Source of the DNA: Candidatus Saccharicenans sp.
Lineage (GTDB): Bacteria; Acidobacteriota; Aminicenantia; Aminicenantales; Saccharicenantaceae
DNA length: 64,000 bases
Reading direction: 5' to 3'
NCBI GenBank assembly: GCA_030017715.1
Contig: JASEIU010000007.1
Coordinates: 36,920-100,919, forward strand
Shown: in pieces, positions 1-7,403 of the stretch
Layout: every line of letters begins with the position of its first letter
Numbering within the stretch: the stretch's first letter is position 1
Position numbers and translations under genes: made by a program
Notes under the pieces: model-generated
Told to the model about the DNA's origin: nothing
Seen by the model: the letters and a program-made list of their open reading frames with translations, nothing else
Databases searched by the model: none

Positions 1-1
1 C

Positions 2-250
2 GCCAACTGTCTGCTTCATGGCTTGAAGAAGGAGGCCTGGCAGACGACCTATGGAATTTACCGGGTGGTCTGGAGTCCTGAAGGTCAGGGCTACTTCTTC
101 AAGACTCCCGAAGCCTACTTAAATCCCGAAGAGAAGTTCTGGAACAACCCGGACCAGAAATACGGCCATAAGCTTTTCCGGGCGATGAAATATATGAGGC
201 CGGGAGCGGTCTGGGCTATTTACCGGGCCTGGCTTCAGACTGAGAAATAA
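2..250 (+). CDS. C-terminal fragment of an unidentified protein (truncated by window edge)
   Basis: The reading frame is open to the left edge of the window and ends at a TAA at 248-250, so this is the last 82 or so codons of a longer gene. An internal TTG at 23 is not needed as a start. The fragment is rich in aromatic and basic residues (motifs such as YFFKTPEAYLNP and RAMKYMRPGAVWAIYRAW). No domain can be named from this piece alone. The closing amphipathic Arg/Tyr/Trp-rich stretch resembles tails of some radical-SAM proteins, but that is only an impression. The next gene on the same strand starts 304 bp downstream. Confidence 0.6.
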   Translation, partial: ANCLLHGLKKEAWQTTYGIYRVVWSPEGQGYFFKTPEAYLNPEEKFWNNPDQKYGHKLFRAMKYMRPGAVWAIYRAWLQTEK

Positions 251-554
251 CGAACAGACAGAGCAACATAAGGGCCATGTCATCAGTCGTAAATTTAGTC
301 CTGGGCAGCCTGACCTTGCGACTTAAGACGATAGCTGAAAAGGCCACGGTCAGGCTGGTTTCTGGATCAAATCTGTACTCTATGAATCCAGAGCAATTGG
401 AAATTGTCCCGGAGCTGGCGCTCCCTCCGGGGAGGGAAGATGGCTCGGGATCGGCGGACCGGGTATTTGGTTTTAGCTCCAGCGCCGATATAAGCCGGAC
501 TTTTCGGGCGATATATAATAATATCGGTGATAGGTTTCATCAGGTGAGTCCATT
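251..554. other. Intergenic region with a likely promoter for the sulfatase-fold gene
   Basis: These 304 bases hold no convincing gene. A reading frame at 277-558 has no ribosome-binding site and runs through the promoter-like sequence, so it is probably spurious. An A+T-rich patch at 511-524 contains TATAAT (514-519), a plausible -10 box giving a start near 526, although no good -35 is seen at the right spacing. AGGTGAG at about 541-547 lies six bases before the ATG at 555 and is a good ribosome-binding site. Confidence 0.4.
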
Positions 555-2951
555 ATGAGCAGCAGGAAAAAAACCTGGGAAGTAGAACCTGAAATGAGAG
601 GTCGGAAAATTCCTGCCAGTCTATTAATAATCCTTATGGTCCTGGCCGTTCTGGTCGTCGGCCTCTGGCTGGCTTTCCGCTTCTTTTTTCAACCGGTTTC
701 TTCGCTGGCCGGTTTCTGGAAGAAGCAGGGAGTGGAAAAGCCAAATGTATTGCTGATAACCCTGGATACCACCAGGGCTGACCACCTGCCGCTTTACGGA
801 TATAACGGAGTCCAGACTCCCCACCTCAACGAACTTGGACAGCGGGGAGCGGTCTTTGAACAGTGCGCCACCGCCTCACCGCTCACCCTGCCGGCCCACT
901 GTTCGATACTGACGGGCTATTATCCGCCCTACCATGGGGTCAGGGTGAACGGCAATAATGCCCTGTCCGAGGCCCAGACCACGGCGGCCGAGATTTTTGC
1001 CGCTGCCGGCTATAAGACGGCGGCTTTTATCGCGGCTTTTGTTCTGGACGGCCGCTGGGGATTGAAGCAGGGATTTGATTATTACGACGACCAGTTCGAC
1101 CTGAAGAAATACAAACAGCTGGACCTGGGCACTGTTCAACGTCCGGGAAACGAAGTGGTGGATTCGGCCCTCAGGTGGCTGGAAGAAAACCGGGGGCAGC
1201 CCTTCTTCGCCTGGGTTCATCTTTACGACCCGCACCTGCCTTACGAACCGCCGGAACCTTATCTTTCTCAGTACAGATACTATCCTCCGGTCAGCCTGTA
1301 TGACGGCGAAATTGCTTTCATGGATGAACAGATCGGACGCTTGTATTTCTGGCTGAAAAGCAGGGAACTCGACCAAAAGACCGTCATCGTTCTGGTGGGC
1401 GACCACGGCGAGGGGCTGGGCGACCACGGAGAACTGGCTCACGGCTATTTTATCTATGATTATGCCGTTCATGTTCCGCTGATCGTGGTCAGCCCGCACC
1501 GAAAACTTCAGGGGGTCAGGGTGCCGTCTCAGGTGAGTGTGGTCGACCTGCTGCCGACCATGGCCGGGCTGGCCGGCCTGAAATCGCCGACCAGTCAGGG
1601 CCGGTCTCTGCTCCGGCTGATGTTCGGAAAAAAAGAAAAAGAAATTCCGGCCTACAGCGAATCCCTGAGCCCCAACCTTCATTATGGCTGGAGCCCGCTT
1701 CTGGCTCTTCGCACCTCCGGATTTAAGTTTATAGATGCTCCCCGACCGGAGCTGTATGACCTAAAAAATGACCCGAAGGAATTGAACGACGTTCAAAATA
1801 GGTACCCCGAATTGGGGCTAAGCCTGAAAAGAGAACTCGATTCTCTAATAGAAAAGATAAGTTTAGGAGCGCCCGAACCGCAGGCCGCCAACCTGGATTC
1901 GGAAACGGTGGAGCGGCTGGCAGCTCTGGGCTATATCGGGGCTTCGGTCAGGATGAAGACCAGGCCGGCCAGAGAGCTGGCCGACCCCAAAGACAAGCTG
2001 GAAGTCTACGAGCTAATTCAGCAGGCCGGAGACCTTATCAACCATGAAGAATATGAGCAAGCTGCCGGCAATCTGGAAAAGTCGCTGGCTCAGGAACCGG
2101 GCATTCCCCAGGCCAGGCTATTGCTGGCCACATGTTATATAGAGCTCGGGCGCCGGGCTGAAGCTAAACATATTCTGGATGAAATATTAAGGGAGGATCC
2201 TAACTCAGTTCAGGCCCTTATCAGTCTGGCCAACATTCTGCTGGAAGAGGGCAGGGCAGACGACGTGGTGGCCCTGGGCGAAAAAGCCCTGTCGATTGAT
2301 AACCGCAACACCCAGGCTTATACCCTTATCGGCGAAGTCTACATGGCCAGGATGGAACACGAAAAAGCCCGACCTTACCTGGAGAAGGCGGTTGAAATTC
2401 AGCCCAAGATGACCCGCAACGTTCTAAATCTGGCCGTCTGCCTGATCGGACTTAAAGAATACGAACGGGCAGAACAATTGTTGCGCCAGGTGCTCCAGGA
2501 CTATCCAAAATTTCCTTTAACTTATTTTCATCTTGGGCTATTGTATGAAGAGCAGGGCAGGGTTGGAGAAGCCCTGGAGGCCTATGCCCGGGAAATTGAG
2601 TATTATCCGGACCATTTCCGGGCCCGGTTTAACCTGGGGAAACTTTTGCTCGGGCAGGGCAACCTGGAAGGTTACCTGGAACAGATGGAGAAGGTAATGA
2701 AAGCGGCTCCGGCTGAAGCCGAGGGTTATCTCTTCCTGGCCCGGGGAAAACTCCTTCGGCGCGACGACCCGACCGAAATCCTGGAACTGGTGAAAGCCGG
2801 TCTGAGCCGGGCCAGAACCCCGGAGCTCAAGGCCCTGGGTTATTTTTTGCTGGCCGATGCTTACAACCGGCTGGGGCAGCCGGCCAGAGTTCAGGAAGCT
2901 CTGGCCCTGGCCAATCAATATAAAAATCAGAAAGAGGAGTCGAAAAGATGA
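555..2951 (+). CDS. Membrane-anchored sulfatase/alkaline-phosphatase-fold protein with C-terminal TPRs
   Basis: The 798-residue protein has a short cytoplasmic N-terminus, one membrane helix (about 20-42), an arylsulfatase-like domain (about 62-430) and a TPR array (about 480-790). Alkaline-phosphatase-superfamily metal ligands are visible in PNVLLITLDTTRADH (Asp71) and in GDHGEGLGDHG. The position where true sulfatases carry the formylglycine Cys of CxPxR reads T-L-P-A-H (Thr111), so it is unlikely to be a classical formylglycine sulfatase. A Thr nucleophile is known in phosphoethanolamine transferases of this superfamily. The substrate is unknown and the catalytic domain should face the periplasm. 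The start is supported by AGGTGAG six bases upstream. The stop overlaps the next gene's start by 4 bp (ATGA), implying translational coupling. Confidence 0.85.
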   Translation: MSSRKKTWEVEPEMRGRKIPASLLIILMVLAVLVVGLWLAFRFFFQPVSSLAGFWKKQGVEKPNVLLITLDTTRADHLPLYGYNGVQTPHLNELGQRGAVFEQCATASPLTLPAHCSILTGYYPPYHGVRVNGNNALSEAQTTAAEIFAAAGYKTAAFIAAFVLDGRWGLKQGFDYYDDQFDLKKYKQLDLGTVQRPGNEVVDSALRWLEENRGQPFFAWVHLYDPHLPYEPPEPYLSQYRYYPPVSLYDGEIAFMDEQIGRLYFWLKSRELDQKTVIVLVGDHGEGLGDHGELAHGYFIYDYAVHVPLIVVSPHRKLQGVRVPSQVSVVDLLPTMAGLAGLKSPTSQGRSLLRLMFGKKEKEIPAYSESLSPNLHYGWSPLLALRTSGFKFIDAPRPELYDLKNDPKELNDVQNRYPELGLSLKRELDSLIEKISLGAPEPQAANLDSETVERLAALGYIGASVRMKTRPARELADPKDKLEVYELIQQAGDLINHEEYEQAAGNLEKSLAQEPGIPQARLLLATCYIELGRRAEAKHILDEILREDPNSVQALISLANILLEEGRADDVVALGEKALSIDNRNTQAYTLIGEVYMARMEHEKARPYLEKAVEIQPKMTRNVLNLAVCLIGLKEYERAEQLLRQVLQDYPKFPLTYFHLGLLYEEQGRVGEALEAYAREIEYYPDHFRARFNLGKLLLGQGNLEGYLEQMEKVMKAAPAEAEGYLFLARGKLLRRDDPTEILELVKAGLSRARTPELKALGYFLLADAYNRLGQPARVQEALALANQYKNQKEESKR

Positions 2952-3919
2952 AAAAAGCAAAATTTAATCCGGCTCGTATTTATAGAATCTTCTGTCTGGC
3001 AGTCCTGGTTGGTTTGCTTTTTTCTCCGGGTTCGGGCCAGTATCGGGAGTATCATATTTTTGGCCTGGTGGTTGACACCGAATCCAACCCCCTGACTGGT
3101 GTGGATCTCTTCCTCCAGGACCTCAATACCAGCCGCAATTACCGGGTCAAGACCGACAAGAGCGGAAAATATGTGCTGTCCGGCCTGCCCCACGGGCGCT
3201 ATCAGGTGACGGTTAAGAAAGACGGTTACGAAACCAGAACTTTTGAATGGGACTTTTCCCAACCCCAGGAAAGAATGCAGAAGGTAGAAATGGAAACCAT
3301 CATTCTGGCTTCCACCGAAAAGGTCCAGACGTTGACCAGCCTGAAGGAGCTGAAGAAGGCGGTGGCTGAGGTTATGGACATGATCAACCGCAATGACCTG
3401 GAAACAGCCCTGGCCAGGCTGCAGGAGCTGGCAGCCAGGTATCCAGACGATTCCAACGTCCATTATCTCTCAGGCGTCACTCTCGGCCGTCTGCACCGTT
3501 ACCAGGAAGCCATCCCGGAACTGACCAGGGTAACCGAGCTGGCCCCGGAATTTGCCCCGGCCTACCAGCAGCTCGGATTCTGTTATCAGATGTTGAAAGA
3601 TATGGATAAAGCTCTGGAAAACTACCGGAAATCGGCCGAGCTGGACCCGGCCAATTCGGCCAACCTCTACAATCTCGGCCTGATCCTGTTTGAAATGGAT
3701 AAGGTGGACGAGGCCATCGGTTATTTTGAGAAAGCGCTGGCGGCCAAATCTGACGACCTGGACACCCTGGAGATGATGGCCAGATGTTATGTTAATAAGG
3801 GCGACCTGCCGAAAGCGGTGGAATTCCTGGAGAAAGCCAGGTCTTTAACCCAGGATGAAGAAAAAATTAAGTTTCTGGACAGCTTTATCGCCACCCTTAA
3901 AGCCCAGATCAAAAAATGA
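2948..3919 (+). CDS. Secreted carboxypeptidase-regulatory-like domain protein with TPRs
   Basis: This 323-residue protein begins with a basic N-terminus and hydrophobic signal segment (about 12-31). A beta-sandwich of the carboxypeptidase-regulatory-like type follows (about 37-105; motif YHIFGLVVDTESNPLTGVDL, then SGKYVLSGLPHGRYQVTVKK). Four or five TPRs fill about 135-320 (NVHYLSGVTLGRLHRYQEAI, ANLYNLGLILFEMDKVDEAI). No catalytic motif is present, so an extracytoplasmic scaffold or binding role is inferred. It overlaps the upstream sulfatase-fold/TPR gene by 4 bp and is presumably cotranscribed and coupled with it. A GAAAAG/AGAGGAG purine run just before the ATG serves as ribosome-binding site. 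Confidence 0.85.
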   Translation: MKKAKFNPARIYRIFCLAVLVGLLFSPGSGQYREYHIFGLVVDTESNPLTGVDLFLQDLNTSRNYRVKTDKSGKYVLSGLPHGRYQVTVKKDGYETRTFEWDFSQPQERMQKVEMETIILASTEKVQTLTSLKELKKAVAEVMDMINRNDLETALARLQELAARYPDDSNVHYLSGVTLGRLHRYQEAIPELTRVTELAPEFAPAYQQLGFCYQMLKDMDKALENYRKSAELDPANSANLYNLGLILFEMDKVDEAIGYFEKALAAKSDDLDTLEMMARCYVNKGDLPKAVEFLEKARSLTQDEEKIKFLDSFIATLKAQIKK

Positions 3920-3997
3920 AAATTAACAAAAGTAATGGGGAAGCAGAGCCGGGCGACTTAGAGCCCCGGTCAGGGATCCGGCGTCCTGGAAAAAATC

Positions 3998-4026
3998 TTG
4001 ACAGGGGATTTTTTAAGGATTAAATA
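3998..4026 (+). promoter_or_regulatory. Promoter of the TonB-dependent receptor transcript
   Basis: A perfect -35 box TTGACA at 3998-4003 is followed by a 17-bp spacer and TAAATA at 4021-4026. The predicted transcription start is near 4033, leaving about 130 nt of leader before the receptor ATG at 4164. Assignment is from sequence only. Confidence 0.65.
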
Positions 4027-4032
4027 ATAAGA

Positions 4033-4163
4033 TAAGGAGGAGAAAATTTGAAAGAAAGGAGGTGGGAATGAAGGCTGTCCTCGATGTAAAAAGTGTCTGA
4101 GGGTTTCTTCCTGCCTGTGTTTTTTCAGGAGGAAGAGTCGGTCAAAGGAAAAAGGAGGGTAAA
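4033..4163 (+). promoter_or_regulatory. Long 5' leader with two coupled micro-ORFs and a hairpin
   Basis: Within the leader, AAGGAGGAG (4034-4042) precedes a TTG at 4048 that opens a 7-codon frame (LKERRWE, stop 4069-4071). A second strong site, AAGGAGG (4056-4062), precedes ATG 4068 of a 10-codon frame (MKAVLDVKSV, stop 4098-4100). The two frames overlap as ATGA. Downstream, CTTCC (about 4107-4111) can pair with GGAAG (about 4130-4134) around a T-rich loop just before the receptor's own AAGGAGGG site. The arrangement recalls leader-peptide control, but no regulatory amino-acid run is obvious. Confidence 0.4.
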
Positions 4164-7100
4164 ATGAAAAAAGTGTCAGTAAGAGAAAAGCTGTTTTCTC
4201 TGAGCTTGATTCTGCTCCTGGTGGCACCGCTGGCTGTCTCGCAGACGATTGAGTATGGCAAGATCACCGGAGTTGTAGTTGATGAAGAAGGGGCCGCACT
4301 TCCAGGTGTGACCGTAGAGATTACCGGACCAGCTCTGATGGGCGGGAAGAGAGCCGCAACCACCTCAGCCCGAGGCAGCTATGTTTTTATGAACGTGCCT
4401 CCAGGCAGGTACACTCTGACAGCCTCTCTGCCCGGCTTTAAGACCAGCAAACAGGAAAACATTGTTATTACCGCCGGTTCCTCGATAGTGGTCGATGTCA
4501 GATTGGAAATCGGCAAGCTGGAAGAAACGGTCACGGTAACCGCGGCCGGACCGGTGGTGGATGCCAAGACTTCCACCGTGGCCACCAACATCCAGAGCGA
4601 ACTGTTAGCCAAACTGCCAACCAGCCGTGATGCCTTCTACGACCTGGCTCTGAGCACTCCGGGCATGGTGGCCCAGGGTAAGGACGGAAGCTGGCTGCCG
4701 AGTCCTAACGCTTACGGCGGCTCTTCCAATGAGAACGTCTTCCTGATCAACGGGGTCAACACCACCAACCCCAGGTCAGCCGCCTACGGCTCTCTGGTCA
4801 ACGTCAACTACAATGCCGTGGAGGAAGTCAGGGTCATCGCCCTGGGTTCTAAGGCAGAATACGGCAGCTATTCCGGCGTGGCCATTGACGTTCTGACCAA
4901 GTCAGGGAGTAACGAATTTCACGGCAATTTCATGATTAACGGCGCCCCTAAAAAGTGGATTGCCGACAACCAGCCCAAACCGGAAAGCCCAGGGCAACCG
5001 GTAGACATGGGAGCTTTCGGGCCTTATGGCGAAAGACTGTTTATCGGACCCGGCGATGACATCCTCAATAAGAATACCAAGGAATATGAGTTCAATTTCA
5101 CCGCCGGCGGTCCGATTAAGAAGGACAAGGTCTGGTTCTACGGCGGCGTCGATTACATCAGAGCCGAATCCAAGACTCCGTTCTGGCCGGTGCCCAACCG
5201 GTACTGGGGCCGGTTCGGCGATATCAAACTGACCACCGAGCCCTGGACCAACCACCGGGCCTGGATTTCCTATCACTACGAGCGCAACAAGGGCGACGGC
5301 TGGACCTGGAACCCGCACTGGGACGATACCATGACCTATGGCCAGAACAGCAGCACCCACAGCATTTCCGCCCAGTGGCAATACATGGCCACCGGCAAAA
5401 CGATTTTCACCCTGAAGTACTTAGGGTTCTGGCGTGACGATCAGCCGTTTATTCCTGAAGATGCCCCCGGCCATCCGGGTTATATCAACTGGTGGAAATG
5501 GAACGTTTATGGAGTCAACGGGGCTTTTCCCTACGTTGAATCCCAGAAATCCAGCCGAAACACCATCCAGGGTGATGTCTCCTACTACGCGGAGAACTTC
5601 CTGGGTGAGCACGATATCAAGTTTGGTGTGCAGTACACCAGGGGCCGCGGTAACTGGCTGGGCGGCTATTTCCAGAATTATGCCAATTTTGCCTATCCCG
5701 CTCCCTGGACTCAGAACATAAATTACCTGCGCGATTTGTATGGAGCTACCGGCCTGGTTTTCTACAACCGTCAGACCTGGCTCAACCCGTTCCTGACCGT
5801 CAGAACGGCTGACCAGTTTGGCCTCTTCTTTGATGACCAGTGGACTCCGGCCAAGAGGTTGACCATCAACCTGGGGCTGCGTTTTGACCGCATGACCACC
5901 AAATACGGCAAGGGTAAAATCTACGAATACGTCAATACTCCAGAAGAAATAAACGGCGGCCTTCAGGTTATTAGAAACAGGGAAGGGACCGGGAACATAT
6001 TTGATTTCAAGCTATTCTCGCCACGAATCGGTCTGACCTACGCCCTGACCAGAGATATGAAAACCATTTTCCGGGTGAGCTACGGACGTTACTACCTGCC
6101 TCTCAGCGTTGAGTACCTGAGAAGGTTCGGGCCCGATATGCCCACGGCTAACATTCATTATATCTTTTACAACATTCCATTCGACCTGGTGGACCTGAAC
6201 GGCAATGACTACGTGGACCCGGACGAAGTCACCAACGCCGCCAGATACCTCTACGGCGATACCTATGTTGACCCGGATTCCCGTCCCAGCTGGTGGGAAG
6301 AATACCAGACCAGCGATTATTCCTGGCAGTTGAAAGTAAAAGACGGGACCAAAGACCAGCATACCGACCAGATCACTCTGAACCTGGAAAGGGAACTGGT
6401 CAAAGACCTGTCGCTGAGCGCCACCTATATCTGGAAGAGAACCGGGAATATCTTTGTCAACTGGCCGCTGAATGAAGTTACCCAGGAGCCGTTTGAATAC
6501 GAGCGCAAGTCTTATACCACTCAATACGGCGAGTCGGTTTCCCTGTACAGTGTGGTGTTGAAAGATTATAACGAAGACGGGGCGATAAATGGGGCCGACA
6601 TTGGCTGGATCGGTTCTCATCTTGACTATATGGTCCAGAACATGCCGGAAGTTGACGGCATCAAACCGCGCCGCCTGTACCAGGGACTGCAGTTTATGCT
6701 GAATAAGCGCTTCTCCAACCGCTGGCAGATGCTGGCTTCGGCCCTTTTCTCCTGGTCGGACGGCATGGCCATGAGGTCGGTGCGCCAGGATTTCAACTTT
6801 GAAGGCCCCATGGTTATGGATACAACCTATCTGGCCGGCCTGAACCAGACCATCAACAACATGAAGGGCCCGCTGCCCCACACTCAAAAGTTCGAGTTCA
6901 AGATATCCGGTTCTTACCGCATCCCGGTGATTGAGATGGATATCGGTCTGAGGTTCAGGTACAACTCCGGCCGTCCGCTGTGGCCGCTGGAGACCTATCC
7001 GGTCATCACCCAATGGGGTTATCCGTCCGGACTGGTGGTCAACACCGGCGACAACTACATCGTTTCCATAGACCCGACCAAGCCCTGGTACCTGCCGCAT

Positions 7101-7310
7101 GAGAAAGTGGTTGACCTCAGGTTCGACAGGGCCTTCAGCCTGAAGAAGGCCGGTTATATCAGACTGGCAGTTGACATCCTGAACCTGTTCAACGAGCACG
7201 CGGTGGTTAATGCCGGCTACGGCGGCGCCCACGAACCGCAGATCGGCCGGGTTTCCGGTATCACCTATCCTTCAAGAAAGATCCGTCTGAATTTCAGCTA
7301 CGAATTCTAA
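4164..7310 (+). CDS. TonB-dependent receptor, Oar-like, with N-terminal regulatory-like domain
   Basis: A 1048-residue outer-membrane receptor. It has a signal peptide (about 1-27), a carboxypeptidase-regulatory-like beta-sandwich (about 32-115; KITGVVVDEEGAALPGVTVE), a plug domain (about 120-245; VFLINGVNTTNP) and a large beta-barrel ending in a C-terminal aromatic residue (FSYEF), as expected for Bam-inserted barrels. The long Oar-type barrel is common in Acidobacteria and relatives, where such receptors import oligosaccharides or peptides using TonB energy. The ligand cannot be read from sequence. AAGGAGGG nine bases before the ATG supports the start. It is a single-gene transcript: its own promoter lies at 3998 and a strong terminator follows at 7333. 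The adjacent secreted TPR/regulatory-like protein and the GWxTD protein may work with it. Confidence 0.92.
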   Translation: MKKVSVREKLFSLSLILLLVAPLAVSQTIEYGKITGVVVDEEGAALPGVTVEITGPALMGGKRAATTSARGSYVFMNVPPGRYTLTASLPGFKTSKQENIVITAGSSIVVDVRLEIGKLEETVTVTAAGPVVDAKTSTVATNIQSELLAKLPTSRDAFYDLALSTPGMVAQGKDGSWLPSPNAYGGSSNENVFLINGVNTTNPRSAAYGSLVNVNYNAVEEVRVIALGSKAEYGSYSGVAIDVLTKSGSNEFHGNFMINGAPKKWIADNQPKPESPGQPVDMGAFGPYGERLFIGPGDDILNKNTKEYEFNFTAGGPIKKDKVWFYGGVDYIRAESKTPFWPVPNRYWGRFGDIKLTTEPWTNHRAWISYHYERNKGDGWTWNPHWDDTMTYGQNSSTHSISAQWQYMATGKTIFTLKYLGFWRDDQPFIPEDAPGHPGYINWWKWNVYGVNGAFPYVESQKSSRNTIQGDVSYYAENFLGEHDIKFGVQYTRGRGNWLGGYFQNYANFAYPAPWTQNINYLRDLYGATGLVFYNRQTWLNPFLTVRTADQFGLFFDDQWTPAKRLTINLGLRFDRMTTKYGKGKIYEYVNTPEEINGGLQVIRNREGTGNIFDFKLFSPRIGLTYALTRDMKTIFRVSYGRYYLPLSVEYLRRFGPDMPTANIHYIFYNIPFDLVDLNGNDYVDPDEVTNAARYLYGDTYVDPDSRPSWWEEYQTSDYSWQLKVKDGTKDQHTDQITLNLERELVKDLSLSATYIWKRTGNIFVNWPLNEVTQEPFEYERKSYTTQYGESVSLYSVVLKDYNEDGAINGADIGWIGSHLDYMVQNMPEVDGIKPRRLYQGLQFMLNKRFSNRWQMLASALFSWSDGMAMRSVRQDFNFEGPMVMDTTYLAGLNQTINNMKGPLPHTQKFEFKISGSYRIPVIEMDIGLRFRYNSGRPLWPLETYPVITQWGYPSGLVVNTGDNYIVSIDPTKPWYLPHEKVVDLRFDRAFSLKKAGYIRLAVDILNLFNEHAVVNAGYGGAHEPQIGRVSGITYPSRKIRLNFSYEF

Positions 7311-7332
7311 TTCTGCTGACTGCAGACGTTCC

Positions 7333-7370
7333 GGGGCGCCCGGGATTTTCCCGGGCGCCCCCTTTTTTTT
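7333..7370 (+). terminator. Strong intrinsic terminator after the receptor gene
   Basis: A perfect 13-bp stem pairs 7333-7345 (GGGGCGCCCGGGA) with 7349-7361 across a 3-base loop. It is followed by C and eight T residues. It lies 23 bp after the receptor stop codon. Confidence 0.95.
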
Positions 7371-7397
7371 GCCCGGATTCAGGCAAGTAGATATAAT
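7369..7397 (+). promoter_or_regulatory. Promoter predicting a leaderless GWxTD mRNA
   Basis: TTGCCC (7369-7374), a 17-bp spacer and a perfect TATAAT (7392-7397) form a consensus-like promoter. Counting seven bases past the -10 puts +1 at 7404, exactly the A of the in-frame ATG at 7404-7406. No ribosome-binding site lies upstream. The -35 box overlaps the last T residues of the preceding terminator. Confidence 0.7.
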
Positions 7398-7403
7398 ATG
7401 GCT

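Noticed and set aside
277..558. A 93-codon frame upstream of the sulfatase-fold gene
   Set aside because: No ribosome-binding site, it runs through promoter-like sequence, and its composition shows no protein-like pattern.
555..2951. Annotation as a true arylsulfatase
   Set aside because: The formylglycine-forming Cys/Ser position is Thr, so sulfatase activity cannot be claimed.
6012..7232. Long antisense frames, for example opposite the receptor gene and opposite the mutase genes at 16195-17424
   Set aside because: They mirror strong coding genes of G+C-rich codon use, lack ribosome-binding sites and encode no recognisable domain.
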